The notes: generated from the sequence alone by a model not told the origin. 64,000 bases of DNA from Saccharopolyspora gregorii (GCF_024734405.1 NZ_CP059556.1:2976001-3040000); one strand, 5' to 3'; counted from the first letter of the stretch, positions 8,119 through 17,579 are shown. Numbers and translations are program-made.

Positions 8119-8325
8119 ATGGCTACCGGTACCGTTAAGTGGTTCAACGCTGAAAAGGGCTTCGGCTTCATCACCCCCGACGGGGGTGGATCCGATGTGT
8201 TCGCCCACTACAGTGCGATTGACGCCTCCGGTTTCCGCACGCTGGACGAGAACCAGCGCGTGGAGTTCGAGATCGCCCAGGGCCCGAAGGGTCCGCAAGC
8301 TTCGCAGATTCGCGGCATCGCCTGA
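8119..8325 (+). CDS. Cold shock protein, CspA family
   Basis: A 68-residue single cold shock domain (OB fold) that binds single-stranded RNA/DNA and acts as an RNA chaperone in the cytosol. RNP1 (KGFGFI) and RNP2 (VFAHY) are intact, the N-terminus has the usual [12 protein letters not shown], and the length is standard. TAGGAG lies eight bases before ATG 8119. It is monocistronic, between a strong upstream terminator and one 12 bp downstream, with a long leader upstream. Family assignment is certain. Whether it is cold-induced or constitutive cannot be told. Confidence 0.95.
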   Translation: MATGTVKWFNAEKGFGFITPDGGGSDVFAHYSAIDASGFRTLDENQRVEFEIAQGPKGPQASQIRGIA

Positions 8326-8337
8326 GTCAAGCCGATA

Positions 8338-8374
8338 GCGAGAGGCCCACGCCTGCCAGGCGTGGGCCTCTCGC
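8338..8374 (+). terminator. Terminator after cold shock gene
   Basis: A perfect 16-bp stem (GCGAGAGGCCCACGCC with its complement) and 5-nt loop TGCCA, 12 bp after the csp stop. Confidence 0.85.
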
Positions 8375-8448
8375 ATGTTCGTCGTGGGCGCCGGCCGCGA
8401 CGCGGTAGGCTGCCCACCCCGCTGAAGTCGATCTTTGCGAGGTTCCGG

Positions 8449-9390
8449 GTGTCCCTTCGTGTGTTCGTCGCCGGAGCCACCGGCGTGGTCGGTACGACGC
8501 TGCTGCCGAAGCTGCGGGAACGCGGGCACCACGTGACCGCGCTGCTGCGCACCGCCGGCCGCGCGCAGGGCGTGACCGGTGCCGACGAGGTCGTGGTGGC
8601 CGACGTGCTGGACCTGCCGCGGCTGCGCCAGGTGCTGCAGCGCGCGGAGCCGGACGTGGTGGTGGCGCAGGTGTCCGGCTTCCGCGGACCGGACTTCGAC
8701 GACGCGCTGGCCCGCACCTCGCGGCTGTGGGAGCAGGGCACCGGGAACCTGGTCGAGGCGGCGGCCGATGCCGGGGTGCGCCGCGTGGTGGCGCAGAGCA
8801 TGGTCGCCGCGTACTGCCCGAACGGCCACGACGTGCTGGACGAGGACTCGCCGCTGTGGATCGACGCCCCGGGGCGCTGGGGCGAGGTGGTGCGGGCGGT
8901 GGCCGACATGGAGCGCGCGGTCGTGGAGCGCACCGACCTGGAGGGCGTGGTGCTGCGCTACGGCTCCCTGTACGGGCCGGACACCTGGTACGCGCCGGGC
9001 GGACTGGTGCACGAGCAGGTCCGGGGCAGCGCGCTGCCGCTGGTCGTGGACGGGGTCGGGCTCACCTCGTTCACCCATGTGGAGGACGCGGCCAGCGCCG
9101 TCGTGGAAGTGCTGGAGGCGGGGGAGACCGGCACCTACAACGTGGTGGACAACGAACCCGCGGAATACGCCGAGTGGTTACCGGCGTACGCCCGGATGAT
9201 CGGGGGCCCGGCGCCGTTGTCGCTGACGTTGGACCAGGCCAGGGCACAGCTGGATTGGCTCACCGTGCACCGGCTGACCGAACAGCGGGGGGCGACGAAT
9301 TTCCGGCTCCGGGAGACGTTGGGCTGGCGTCCGGGATGGCCCAGTTGGCGTGAGGGATTCGCGACGATGTTCGGCCTCTGGCCGGGCTGA
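8449..9390 (+). CDS. NAD(P)-binding extended SDR / epimerase-like protein
   Basis: A 313-residue Rossmann protein of the NAD-dependent epimerase/dehydratase type. GTG 8449 gives VSLRVFVAGATGVVG, with the dinucleotide loop GATGVVG at residues 9-15; a weak GAGG precedes it. Conserved SDR elements such as VVAQSM and LRYGSLYGP are present. The Tyr-x-x-x-Lys catalytic pair is not evident: the corresponding segment reads RWGEVVRAV. It may therefore be an atypical or non-catalytic member. It stands alone between the csp terminator and a minus-strand gene. The substrate is unknown. Confidence 0.75.
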   Translation: MSLRVFVAGATGVVGTTLLPKLRERGHHVTALLRTAGRAQGVTGADEVVVADVLDLPRLRQVLQRAEPDVVVAQVSGFRGPDFDDALARTSRLWEQGTGNLVEAAADAGVRRVVAQSMVAAYCPNGHDVLDEDSPLWIDAPGRWGEVVRAVADMERAVVERTDLEGVVLRYGSLYGPDTWYAPGGLVHEQVRGSALPLVVDGVGLTSFTHVEDAASAVVEVLEAGETGTYNVVDNEPAEYAEWLPAYARMIGGPAPLSLTLDQARAQLDWLTVHRLTEQRGATNFRLRETLGWRPGWPSWREGFATMFGLWPG

Positions 9391-9523
9391 GCGCCGGGGC
9401 GAGTTCGCACTGGAAATGGCGAGTTGCTTTCGCGCGTCCGGTGGCGCGGAAAGGGCGGGTCGCTCGTTCCAGGCGGTGCAGGTGATCGTGGTTAAGCTAC
9501 CGGGTGCCGGAATGGTGCGGGGC

Positions 9524-9579
9524 AAGTTCTAGGAACTTTCCGAAAAGAACTTGACCTCCGTATCGGGTGCGACTAATGG
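9524..9579 (+). promoter_or_regulatory. AAGTTC dyad next to a TTGACC -35-like box
   Basis: AAGTTC-TAG-GAACTT (9524-9538) is a perfect dyad. It is followed by TTGACC (9551-9556) and a weak TAATGG 17 bp later. The element points rightward into the antisense strand of the small acidic gene and has no obvious plus-strand target. The flanks 9391-9647 hold no recognisable gene. Confidence 0.3.
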
Positions 9580-9647
9580 GTCCGCAACGCGCCGCGCCCC
9601 GGAATCCGGCATTCGTCGTGATCGGCGCGCGGCGCGCAGGGATCCCG

Positions 9648-9818
9648 TCAGTCGCGTTCGTAGTCCTCCTCATCGGGGACCACCAGCTGCTGGTCCGCGA
9701 GATCGGCCGGATCGGCCTCCGCGGACGATTCGGCGGGGACGGTGAGGTCCTCGCCCGCGGTGTCCTCGGCGGGACGGTTCTGATCGGCTGCGTCGGCTTC
9801 CGGAGTCTCGGAGTTCAC
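9648..9818 (-). CDS. Small acidic hypothetical protein
   Basis: A 56-residue protein from GTG 9818, with GGAAGGAG six bases upstream. It is strongly acidic and rich in Asp, Glu and Ala (DQQLVVPDEEDYERD at the C-terminus), has almost no hydrophobic core and is probably disordered. There are no Cys residues, signal peptide or TM segment. It lies 57 bp downstream of the enoyl-CoA hydratase gene on the same strand and may share its transcript. No function is recognised. The good ribosome site and the biased composition support a real gene. Confidence 0.55.
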   Translation of the reverse strand: MNSETPEADAADQNRPAEDTAGEDLTVPAESSAEADPADLADQQLVVPDEEDYERD

Positions 9819-9874
9819 GGCGCTCCTTCCGCGGATCGGGCTTCTCGACGCCACCGTATCGGTCCCGGCCGCGT

Positions 9875-10648
9875 TCAGCCCCCGAGCGGCGGGAAGTCCG
9901 GCCGGCGCCGCTCGTGGAAGCTGCGCACCCCCTCGCGCACGTCGGGGCGGCCGAAGGCGGTGACCATCCGGTTGCTCGCGTCGGCCCGGGCCGTCTCCAG
10001 TCCGCTGTCCAGGCCGGAGTAGATCTGCTCCTTGATGTCGGCCAGCGACGCGGGGGAGCACTCGGTGGCCAGCACGTGCGCGTACTCCAGCGCCGCCGCC
10101 AGCACCTCCGAGGCGGGCAGCACCCGGTCCACCAGTCCCATCCGGTGCGCCTCGGTGCCCGGCAGGGTCCGGGCCGAGAGCATCAGGTCCAGCGCGGCAC
10201 CCGCGCCGACCAGCTTCGGCAGCAACCAGGAGATGCCGTGCTCGGCGACCAGCCCGCGCCTGCTGAACGCGGTGGTGAACTTGGCGTCCTCAGCCGCGAA
10301 GCGCACGTCCGCGAACAGGGCCGCGACCAGGCCGATCCCGGCGACCGGCCCGTTGATCGCGGCGATGATGGGTTTGCGGATCCGGATCGACAGCGAGATC
10401 GCCCGCTCGTCGACGTCCGGCTCGGGGGTGTCACCCAGCGCGGAGAGGTCCGTGCCCGCGCAGAACCCGCGCCCGGCACCGGTGACGACCACCGCGCGCA
10501 CGGACGGGTCGGCGTCGGCTTCCTCCAGCAGGTCGAAGTAGCGCCGCCGCATGCTCGGCGTCCACGCGTTGAGCCGGTCCGGCCGGTTGAAGGTCAGCAG
10601 CAGCACCGCATCCCGGTGCTCGACCAGGATCTCGTCGTCCTCCGGCAC
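9875..10648 (-). CDS. Enoyl-CoA hydratase/isomerase family protein
   Basis: A 257-residue crotonase-fold enzyme acting on a CoA thioester, probably in fatty or aromatic acid degradation. GTG 10648 is preceded by GGAGGTGATC, an essentially full anti-Shine-Dalgarno match. Oxyanion-hole segments are GRGFCAGTDL (about residues 63-72) and INGPVAGIGL (about 98-107). The usual catalytic Glu pair of true hydratases is not clear (LVAEHGISW around 137), so it could be an isomerase or another crotonase activity. Upstream lies the XRE-TetR regulator on the same strand, a plausible controller. Confidence 0.85.
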   Translation of the reverse strand: MPEDDEILVEHRDAVLLLTFNRPDRLNAWTPSMRRRYFDLLEEADADPSVRAVVVTGAGRGFCAGTDLSALGDTPEPDVDERAISLSIRIRKPIIAAINGPVAGIGLVAALFADVRFAAEDAKFTTAFSRRGLVAEHGISWLLPKLVGAGAALDLMLSARTLPGTEAHRMGLVDRVLPASEVLAAALEYAHVLATECSPASLADIKEQIYSGLDSGLETARADASNRMVTAFGRPDVREGVRSFHERRRPDFPPLGG

Positions 10649-10741
10649 CTGATCACCTCCGTGGCGAGTGCTTTCGGAAACTACCGAGCCGCACCAGGGG
10701 GTTCAACCGGCGATCGAGCGACCCGGACGGGCGAGCAGAGA

Positions 10742-11653
10742 TCACCACCCGTGATCGCCCCGGCGCGGATGAGATGCTCGGTCTCCGCGGTCGCCGACCA
10801 CGTCGCGCCTGATGAAGTCGTGCAGGACCTGCCGCATCCGCGGGACCGAACGTTCCGGGCGGCCGGTGAGGACTCCGATGCCGAGTCCGTCGATCAGGGC
10901 GGTCAAGCGCACCGCGAGCTCCTCGGCGTCACCGCCGGTGAACACGCCCTGCCGCTGGCCCTGCCGGATGGTTCGCGCGATCGTGTCGTGCCACCGGGTG
11001 TAGGAATCGCCGTGCAACCCGCGCAGCTCGGGGCGCAGCGCGCTCTCGTTCCACACCTGCAACCAGATCGACCACTCGCGGCGCAGCTCCGGGGAGCCGG
11101 GCAGCTGGAGCTCCACCAGGCGCAGCAGCCGCCGGTGCGCGTCGTCGATGCTGTGCAGCTCGGCGACCTGCCGGTCGAAGGCCTGGCGCACCGAGTGCCG
11201 CAGCGCCTCGGTCAGCAGGTCGTCGCGACCCGGGAAGTGGTAGTGGATCGCGGCCGCGCTCACCCCGCACGCCTCGGCGATGTCGGCGACCCGCACCGAG
11301 TGGTAACCGCGCTCGGCGATGAGCTCCCAGGCCGCGTCGAGGATCTGCTGGTAGCGGTCGCCGCCGGACCGTTCCGGTGGGCGTGCCGCCCGCCGCGGTG
11401 CCGCGGCCACCGTCTCCGCGTCGTCCTGGCCGTTGATCAGCCAGTTCACCGTCACCTGGCCGAGCTCGGCGATGCGGGTGAGCTCGACCGGCGTGAACCG
11501 CCGGACCCCGCTCAGCGACTTGGACAGCTTGCTGGCGTCCAGCCCGATCCGGTCGGCGAACTCCCGGTGGCTGCCCTGGTGCGCGGCCACCACCTCGCGA
11601 ACCCTGGCGCGCAAGGCGGCGGGTCCGGCGTCTTCGGGCGGTTCGGAGGTCAT
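10742..11653 (-). CDS. TetR-family regulator with N-terminal XRE-like HTH
   Basis: A 303-residue fusion. Residues about 10-75 form an XRE/lambda-repressor-like helix-turn-helix (REFADRIGLDASKLSKSLSGVRRF, then VELTRIAELGQVTVNWLINGQ). After a basic linker, a TetR DNA-binding domain follows (about 100-145: ILDAAWELIAERGYHSVRVADIAEACGVSAAAIHYHF). The C-terminal ligand and dimer domain is of the BetI/TetR_C_6 type. ATG 11653 has only a weak GAGACG upstream. The two DNA-binding modules in one chain are unusual. Targets are unknown; the adjacent enoyl-CoA hydratase and the divergent MFS exporter are candidates. Confidence 0.82.
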   Translation of the reverse strand: MTSEPPEDAGPAALRARVREVVAAHQGSHREFADRIGLDASKLSKSLSGVRRFTPVELTRIAELGQVTVNWLINGQDDAETVAAAPRRAARPPERSGGDRYQQILDAAWELIAERGYHSVRVADIAEACGVSAAAIHYHFPGRDDLLTEALRHSVRQAFDRQVAELHSIDDAHRRLLRLVELQLPGSPELRREWSIWLQVWNESALRPELRGLHGDSYTRWHDTIARTIRQGQRQGVFTGGDAEELAVRLTALIDGLGIGVLTGRPERSVPRMRQVLHDFIRRDVVGDRGDRASHPRRGDHGW

Positions 11654-11847
11654 CGTCTCGTGCGGTCGTGGGTCGGGGGAGCAGGCGCGGCGCGCGGGCA
11701 GGACGCTACCAGCGCCGCGGAAACCCTCGAACTGCGTGCGCGGCGGTTCCGGACGGTGACCGGGGACCGTTCCTTAGCACCTCACGGTCCGCGTGATCGG
11801 CCCCCCTCAGCCGAGACGAGCCGTCGGTGCACCGTCAGGATGTGGGA

Positions 11848-13257
11848 ATGACGGGAACTACCGCCTCGACGACGACGCAGCGGTGGCAGGCGCTGGGGGT
11901 GTGCCTGCTGGCGGGATTCATGACCCTCCTCGACGTCAGCATCGTCAACGTCGCGCTGCCGTCCATGCAGCAGGGGCTGGACGCCCCGCCGGTGGCGCTG
12001 GGCTGGGTGGTGTCCGGCTACGCGTTGACCTTCGGGCTGGTGCTGGTGCCCGCCGGGCGGCTCGGCGACGACCGCGGGCGCAGCCGGATGTTCGTGCTCT
12101 CGCTGCTGCTGTTCACCGCGGCCAGCGCGGCCGCCGGCTTCGCGCCGTCGGCCCTCTGGCTGGTGGCCGCCCGGCTGGTGCAGGGCGTCGCGGGCGGCAT
12201 GCTCAACCCGCAGGTGCTGGGCCTGATCCAGCAGCTGTTCCAGGGCCCCGAACGGGCGAAGGCCTTCGGCATGTTCGGCGCGGTCATCGGCGTGTCCACC
12301 GCGATCGGCCCGCTGCTGGGCGGGCTCATCATCGAGTTCGCGGGGAGCGAGCAGGGCTGGCGCTGGGTGTTCTTCGTGAACGTGCCGATCGGGCTGTTCG
12401 CGCTGGCGTTCGCCGCGAAGGTGCTGCCGAAGGACGAGGTGGAGGAAGGGCCGCGCAGCCTCGACCTGGTCGGGGTGCTGCTGCTGGCCGGGGCGTTGCT
12501 GGCGGTGCTGCTGCCGCTCATCCAGCAGGAGAGCGGGGCGGGCACGCCGTGGTACTTGCTGGGCGCGGCGCCGGTGCTGCTGGTGCTGTTCGTGCTGTGG
12601 GAGCGGTACTACCGCGGCCGCGGCCGGGAACCGCTGGTGGATCTGGGGCTGTTCAGCATCCGCAGCTACAGCTTCGGCACCGCGCTGGGGATGCTGTACT
12701 TCGCCGGGTTCACCAGCATCTTCTTCGTGCTGGCCCTGTACTTCCAGCGCGGGCTGGGGTATTCGCCGCTGCAGGCGGGGCTGGCGATGACGCCGTTCGC
12801 GATCGGTTCCGCCACGTCCTCGGCGTTGAGCGGGCGGCTGGTGAACAGGTTCGGCCGGTCGCTGGTGGTGCTGGGGCTGGTGGGGGCGCTGGCGGGGCTG
12901 GTGGTGACCGATCTGCTGCTGTCGACGGGGCCGGGGGCGGCCGCGGGCCTGGTGGTGGCGGCACCGCTGCTGCTGGCCGGGGTCGGCAGCGGGCTGGTCA
13001 TCTCGCCGAACCAGACCGTCACGCTCTCCAAGGTGGACGCGGCCCGGGGCGGGACCGCGGCGGGCGTGCAGCAGACGGGGCAGCGGCTCGGCACGGCCAT
13101 CGGTACCGCCACCGCGTCCGGGTTGTTCTTCGGCGCGATCGCCACCGGCGGCTACGACGCGGCGATCTCGATCGGGCTGCTCGTCGCGGTCGGGTTCGTG
13201 ACGCTGGCGCTGCTGCTGGCGGTGGCCGAGCAGCTCATCCTGACTCGGCGTCGCTGA
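11848..13257 (+). CDS. MFS drug transporter, DHA2 (EmrB/QacA) family
   Basis: A 469-residue polytopic membrane protein with about 14 TM helices, a proton-coupled multidrug exporter by family. Start ATG 11848 follows a weak TCAGGA; an in-frame GTG at 11827 adds seven residues. Motifs: LLDVSIVNVALPSM in TM1, GWVVSGYALTFGLVLVPAGRLGDDRGR (motif A) after TM2, and a motif C region (GMFGAVIGVSTAIGPLLGG). It is divergent from the XRE-TetR regulator, a common arrangement for a drug-responsive repressor and its exporter. Its 3' end overlaps the convergent permease gene by 23 bp. Confidence 0.9.
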   Translation: MTGTTASTTTQRWQALGVCLLAGFMTLLDVSIVNVALPSMQQGLDAPPVALGWVVSGYALTFGLVLVPAGRLGDDRGRSRMFVLSLLLFTAASAAAGFAPSALWLVAARLVQGVAGGMLNPQVLGLIQQLFQGPERAKAFGMFGAVIGVSTAIGPLLGGLIIEFAGSEQGWRWVFFVNVPIGLFALAFAAKVLPKDEVEEGPRSLDLVGVLLLAGALLAVLLPLIQQESGAGTPWYLLGAAPVLLVLFVLWERYYRGRGREPLVDLGLFSIRSYSFGTALGMLYFAGFTSIFFVLALYFQRGLGYSPLQAGLAMTPFAIGSATSSALSGRLVNRFGRSLVVLGLVGALAGLVVTDLLLSTGPGAAAGLVVAAPLLLAGVGSGLVISPNQTVTLSKVDAARGGTAAGVQQTGQRLGTAIGTATASGLFFGAIATGGYDAAISIGLLVAVGFVTLALLLAVAEQLILTRRR

Positions 13258-14707
13258 CCGGTTCGGCGGTGGCCAGCCGGGACTTGCGGTAGCCGTAGAG
13301 CAGGTAGATCGCCAGGCCGACCACGAGCCACACGGCGAACCGCAGCCAGGTCAGCACGCTCAGGTTCGACATCAGGTACAGGCAGGCGACGGCGGTCAGC
13401 ACGGGCAGCACCGGGGACCACGGCATCCGGAACGGGCGCGGCAGGTCCGGTTCGCGGCGGCGCAGCACCGGGATCGCGATGGCCACGATGACGAAACCGG
13501 ACAGCGCGCCGATGCTGACCATGTCGGCGAGCTCGGAGATCGGGATGAACCCGCCGAGCAGCATCACCAGCACCGCGCCGCCGATCGTCACCCGGTGCGG
13601 GGTCCCCCACTTCCGGTGCACCTGGGAGAGCTTCGGCGGCAGCAGCCCGTCCCGGCTCATCGCGAACCCGATCCGGCCGATGGTCACCAGCTCCACCATC
13701 ATCACCGAGGTCAGGCCGGTGACGGCGCCGAGCGCGATGAGCGCGGCGACCCAGTGCGCGCCGACCGAGTGGAAGGCGGCGGCCAGCGGTGCGGCCTCGT
13801 CGATCTGCCGGTAGTCGACCATCGCGCTGAGCACGAGCGCCACCAGCACGTACAGCACGGTGCACACGATCAGGCTGCCGAGCAGGCCCACCGGCAGGTC
13901 CCGCTTGGGCCGCTTGGTCTCCTCGCCGAGGTTGGCCAGCGCTTCGAAACCGGTGTAGGCGAAGAAGACGATCGCGGCCGCGGTGAGCACCCCGCCGAAC
14001 CCGTACATCGACTGCTCCATGCCGAGCGCCGCGGACACCAGCGGCTGCTCCAGCACGCTCGCGCCCTGCTCGGCGGGCTGCGCGGGCGGCACGAACGGGG
14101 TGAGGTTCGCGCCGGTGAAGAAGAACAACCCGGCGATGACGACCAGCACGCAGACCGACACCTTGACCACGACCAGCACGTTGGTCAGCCAGGACGACTC
14201 GCGGATGCCGAGCACGGCGACGATGGTGAGCACGCCGATGATGAGGACGGCGCCGACGTTGACCGTCGCCTCCTCGCCGAACCACTCCGGTGGCAGCCCG
14301 AGCAGGCTGGAGACGTAGCCCGACCAGCTGCGGGACACCACCGCGGCGCCGAGCGCGAACTCCAGCAGCAGGTCCCAGCCGATGATCCAGGCGAAGATCT
14401 CGCCGAGCGTCGCGTACCCGTAGGTGTAGGCGCTGCCCGCCGTCGGCACCGCCGCGGCCAGCTCGGCGTAGCAGAGCGCGGCCTGCGCGGCGACCACGCC
14501 GCCGATCAGGAACGCCACCACCACCGCGGGCCCGGCGTGCTCCTTGGCCTCGACGCCCGCCAGCGTGAAGACACCGGTCCCGATGATGATGCCGATGCCG
14601 AAGCCGACGAGGTCGACACCGGACAGCCGCCGCGCGAGGCCGCTGCGTTCGGTGCGGTCCAGCACGTGCTGGACGGGAAGAGTTCGCAGAACACCCACGG
14701 GCAGCAC
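13235..14707 (-). CDS. APC-family cationic amino acid permease
   Basis: A 490-residue, roughly 12-13 TM amino acid/proton transporter of the CAT (cationic amino acid transporter) subgroup. It begins with a short cytosolic segment, then GFGIGIIIGTGVFTLAG, the TM1 substrate motif. TM6 and the following loop (FFAYTGFEALANLGEETKRPKRDLP) are characteristic of CAT/YfnA proteins. The start is GTG 14707 (GGCGAG eight bases upstream) or GTG 14698. Its last 23 bp overlap the MFS gene on the other strand, with no terminator between. The substrate may be Arg, Lys or a broader set. Confidence 0.9.
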   Translation of the reverse strand: MLPVGVLRTLPVQHVLDRTERSGLARRLSGVDLVGFGIGIIIGTGVFTLAGVEAKEHAGPAVVVAFLIGGVVAAQAALCYAELAAAVPTAGSAYTYGYATLGEIFAWIIGWDLLLEFALGAAVVSRSWSGYVSSLLGLPPEWFGEEATVNVGAVLIIGVLTIVAVLGIRESSWLTNVLVVVKVSVCVLVVIAGLFFFTGANLTPFVPPAQPAEQGASVLEQPLVSAALGMEQSMYGFGGVLTAAAIVFFAYTGFEALANLGEETKRPKRDLPVGLLGSLIVCTVLYVLVALVLSAMVDYRQIDEAAPLAAAFHSVGAHWVAALIALGAVTGLTSVMMVELVTIGRIGFAMSRDGLLPPKLSQVHRKWGTPHRVTIGGAVLVMLLGGFIPISELADMVSIGALSGFVIVAIAIPVLRRREPDLPRPFRMPWSPVLPVLTAVACLYLMSNLSVLTWLRFAVWLVVGLAIYLLYGYRKSRLATAEPVSDAESG

Positions 14708-14832
14708 GGTAGAAGCTCGCCGAGGGGAAAGCGAAACATCCGGCGCGGCGTGATGGACCTGGTACCGGAGTGGGACCGATCGGCGCAGCGCGGCGACCCG
14801 TGCGGGCCAGCGGCTGCGCCGATCGGGGGGGC

Positions 14833-16944
14833 TCAGGCCACGACCTGGGTGGTGTCCCGGTCCCACACCCGGTGCCCGGCGAGCACCGCGGCGAACTCCT
14901 CGACGAACTCGGCGGGCAGCCCCGCGCCGCCGGGCACCGCGGTCACCACGCCCTGGTCGCTGACCACGTTGTCGCCCTCGCCGGCGTGCCGCACGAAGTC
15001 CAGCCCGGCGCGTTGCAGCAGGGCGAGCCCCTCGTCGCTGGCGCCGACCGGCTTGGCGTGCTTGAACGCCTCCGCCACGAAGTGCGCCGCGTAGCCGTCC
15101 TTGGACAGCGCCTGCACGCTGTCGGTGCCCCCGGGCACGATCACCGCGTCGTAGAGCGCGGAGGACACCGTGGGGATCGCGCGGTCCACCTCGACCTGGC
15201 TCTCGTCGGCGCCGCGCACGCTGCCGTCGCGGGTGCCGAGCACCTCCGCGATCGCGCCGCGCTCGGCGAAGCCGTCGCGCAGCTGCGCCACCTCCGCCTG
15301 GTCCACCCCGTCGGAGACGAGCAGCGCGATGGTGCGGGTGGCGATGGTGTCCTGCACCGAGTTCGCCTGGCTCAGCGCGGGGGAGCGGTCGTCGTGGCCC
15401 GGACCGGCCGCGGCCTCGGGCGGGGTCACACCGATCCCCTCGGCGACGGCGACGGCGAGGTCGTGGTCGATGCGGTTGATCTGCGCGACCGCGCCCTCCC
15501 GCACGTGCACGTGCTCGACCTTGCCGAGCTCGAAGCGGAACGCGGCGATGATGTGCTCCCGCTCCCACCAGGCCATGCTGTTCCAGAACAGCCGCGCCTG
15601 GGTGTAGTGGTCCTGGAAGCTGTCGCTGCGCTTGCGGATCTTCGCGCCTTCCACCTTCTCCTGGTAGTGCTGGAAGGCGCCCTCGTCGGCCCCGGCGAGC
15701 ACCGGGCAGCCGCCGCCGAGGCTGTTGTTCGAGTAGCTGGCCTGCCCGCGGTGGATCCGCTGCTGCTGGAAGCCGTCGCGCTGGTTCGTGGAGACCTCCG
15801 CGACCGGCCGGTTCACCGGGATGTGCGCGAAGTTCGGCCCGCCGAGCCGGATCAGCTGGGTGTCCAGGTAGGAGAAGTTCCGCGCCTGCAGCAGCGGGTC
15901 GTTCGTGAAGTCGATGCCGGGCACCACGTTCGCGGTGTGGAAGGCGACCTGCTCGGTCTCGGCGAAGAAGTTGTCCGGGTTGCGGTCCAGCACCATCCGG
16001 CCGACCGGGCGCACCGGCACCTGCTCCTCCGGGATGATCTTCGTGGCGTCGAGCAGGTCGAAGTCGAAGTCGTGCTCCCGGGACTCCTCGACCAGCTGCA
16101 CGCCCAGCTCCCACTCGGGGAAGTTGCCTGCCTCGATGGCGTCCCACAGGTCGCGGCGGTTGAAGTCGGGATCCTTGCCCTGCACCTGCTGGCACTCCTC
16201 CCACACCAGCGAGTGGGTGCCCAGCTTCGGCTTCCAGTGGAACTTCACGAACGTGCCGGTGCCCGCGGCGTTGACGAACCGGAACGTGTGCACGCCGAAG
16301 CCCTGCATCATGCGGTAGCTGCGCGGCAGCGCCCGGTCCGACATCAGCCACATGATCATGTGCAGCGTCTCGGGCTGCAGCTGCACGAAGTCCCACAGCG
16401 TGTCGTGCGCGGACTGCGCCTGCGGGATCTCGTTGTGCGGCTCCGGTTTCACCGCGTGCACGAAGTCGGGGAACTTGATGCCGTCCTGGATGAAGAACAC
16501 CGGCATGTTGTTGCCGACCAGGTCGTAGTTCCCCTCCGCGGTGTAGAACTTCGTGGCGAAGCCGCGCACGTCGCGAACCGTGTCCGCCGAGCCGCGCGAA
16601 CCCGCGACCGTGGAGAAGCGGACGAACACCGGGGTGCGCCGCTGCGGATCGGTGAGGAATTTCGCCGCCGTGTGGTCGGCGAGCGAGGAGTCGTAGGCCT
16701 CGAAGTAGCCGTAGGCGCCCGCGCCGCGCGCGTGCACCACCCGTTCCGGGATGCGTTCGTGGTCGAAGTGGGTGATCTTCTCCCGCGCGTGGAAGTCCTC
16801 CAGCAAGGTGGGTCCGCGCGCGCCCGCGGTCAGCGAGTCGTCGGTGTGGCCGACGCGGACGCCCTGCTGGGTGGTCAGGTAGGTGTCCTGCGGGTCGTGC
16901 CGCACTTCGTCGAGCTGGTCCTGCTTGTCGCGGTGAGAAGTCAT
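14833..16944 (-). CDS. katE: Large-subunit catalase (HPII/KatE type)
   Basis: A 703-residue heme catalase that disproportionates hydrogen peroxide in the cytosol. ATG 16944 is seven bases after GGAGG. The distal His lies in [15 protein letters not shown] (about residue 70), the distal Asn in [10 protein letters not shown], and the proximal heme Tyr in [18 protein letters not shown]. After the core of about 500 residues comes a class I GATase-like flavodoxin domain ([28 protein letters not shown]), which defines clade 2 enzymes. The gene symbol follows the clade, not a proven orthology. Its neighbour downstream is the amino acid permease, with about 125 bp between them. Confidence 0.95.
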   Translation of the reverse strand: MTSHRDKQDQLDEVRHDPQDTYLTTQQGVRVGHTDDSLTAGARGPTLLEDFHAREKITHFDHERIPERVVHARGAGAYGYFEAYDSSLADHTAAKFLTDPQRRTPVFVRFSTVAGSRGSADTVRDVRGFATKFYTAEGNYDLVGNNMPVFFIQDGIKFPDFVHAVKPEPHNEIPQAQSAHDTLWDFVQLQPETLHMIMWLMSDRALPRSYRMMQGFGVHTFRFVNAAGTGTFVKFHWKPKLGTHSLVWEECQQVQGKDPDFNRRDLWDAIEAGNFPEWELGVQLVEESREHDFDFDLLDATKIIPEEQVPVRPVGRMVLDRNPDNFFAETEQVAFHTANVVPGIDFTNDPLLQARNFSYLDTQLIRLGGPNFAHIPVNRPVAEVSTNQRDGFQQQRIHRGQASYSNNSLGGGCPVLAGADEGAFQHYQEKVEGAKIRKRSDSFQDHYTQARLFWNSMAWWEREHIIAAFRFELGKVEHVHVREGAVAQINRIDHDLAVAVAEGIGVTPPEAAAGPGHDDRSPALSQANSVQDTIATRTIALLVSDGVDQAEVAQLRDGFAERGAIAEVLGTRDGSVRGADESQVEVDRAIPTVSSALYDAVIVPGGTDSVQALSKDGYAAHFVAEAFKHAKPVGASDEGLALLQRAGLDFVRHAGEGDNVVSDQGVVTAVPGGAGLPAEFVEEFAAVLAGHRVWDRDTTQVVA

Positions 16945-17020
16945 GCCAGGCCTCCGGGAACGGTTGGTCCGTGCCCGATGGGTGCCCGCCCGGGCGGACC
17001 GGCATGCATCCGTCGCGGCG

Positions 17021-17509
17021 TCAGCCGAAGAACGGCAGCTGGTGGATGATCTCCGGGGCCGCCGCCAGCACCAGGAAGTGGATGGCGCGGCCGGCCAGGC
17101 TCACGCCGAGGAAGCCCAGCAGCGGCAACCCCGCCGCGCCGGAGAGGAAGCACAGCACGGTGAACGGCGGGAAGCTCGCCACCGCGCTCACGAACAGCAC
17201 GCCCAGCCCCCACCACGGGTGCTGCTCGGTGCGGGCGTGGAACTTCTCCAGCCACGCCGCCCAGCGGCCGCCCTTGCGCGCCTCGGCCATCCGGCCGAGC
17301 CGGGTGCCGAGGCTGAACCCGCCCCGGCCCGCCAGGTAGAACAGCGTCTTGCCGGTCATCTGCCCGACCGCGGCGGCCAGCGCCAGCGCCCACCAGTTCA
17401 GCCCGTCCACGGTGGTGAGCACGCCGACGAGGTACAGCTCGATGTTGGCCAGCGGGAACACGCTGCCCAGCAGCGCGGTGCCCGCCGTGGCCAGCAGCCA
17501 CCCGATCAT
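17021..17509 (-). CDS. VTT/DedA-like small membrane protein
   Basis: A 162-residue integral membrane protein with about four hydrophobic segments (1-35, 40-62, 100-130, 133-155). The AAAVGQMTGKTLFYLAGR segment and the C-terminal GAAGLPLLGFLGVSLAGR segment match the VTT (SNARE-associated/DedA) fold, though it is shorter than typical DedA proteins of about 200 residues. ATG 17509. It lies about 75 bp upstream of katE on the same strand and may be co-transcribed. DedA proteins are lipid scramblases or membrane-homeostasis factors; the role here is unknown. Confidence 0.7.
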   Translation of the reverse strand: MIGWLLATAGTALLGSVFPLANIELYLVGVLTTVDGLNWWALALAAAVGQMTGKTLFYLAGRGGFSLGTRLGRMAEARKGGRWAAWLEKFHARTEQHPWWGLGVLFVSAVASFPPFTVLCFLSGAAGLPLLGFLGVSLAGRAIHFLVLAAAPEIIHQLPFFG

Positions 17510-17579
17510 CGCGGGAGCCCCGAGGTGGGTGCGCGCCTGCTGCCGAGGCGGGGGCGAGCGGGCATCGGGACGTACTCCA

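Noticed and set aside
13235-13257. Possible frameshift where MFS and permease genes overlap
   Set aside because: Both C-termini are normal; a short tail-to-tail overlap needs no error.
13235-17005. Apparent 1256-residue fusion running through catalase and permease
   Set aside because: Only the last 490 codons are a real protein (permease). The upstream part is an out-of-frame reading of katE; the permease has its own GTG starts.
14770-17049. Long plus-strand frame opposite the catalase gene
   Set aside because: No motifs and biased composition; the catalase on the other strand is complete.
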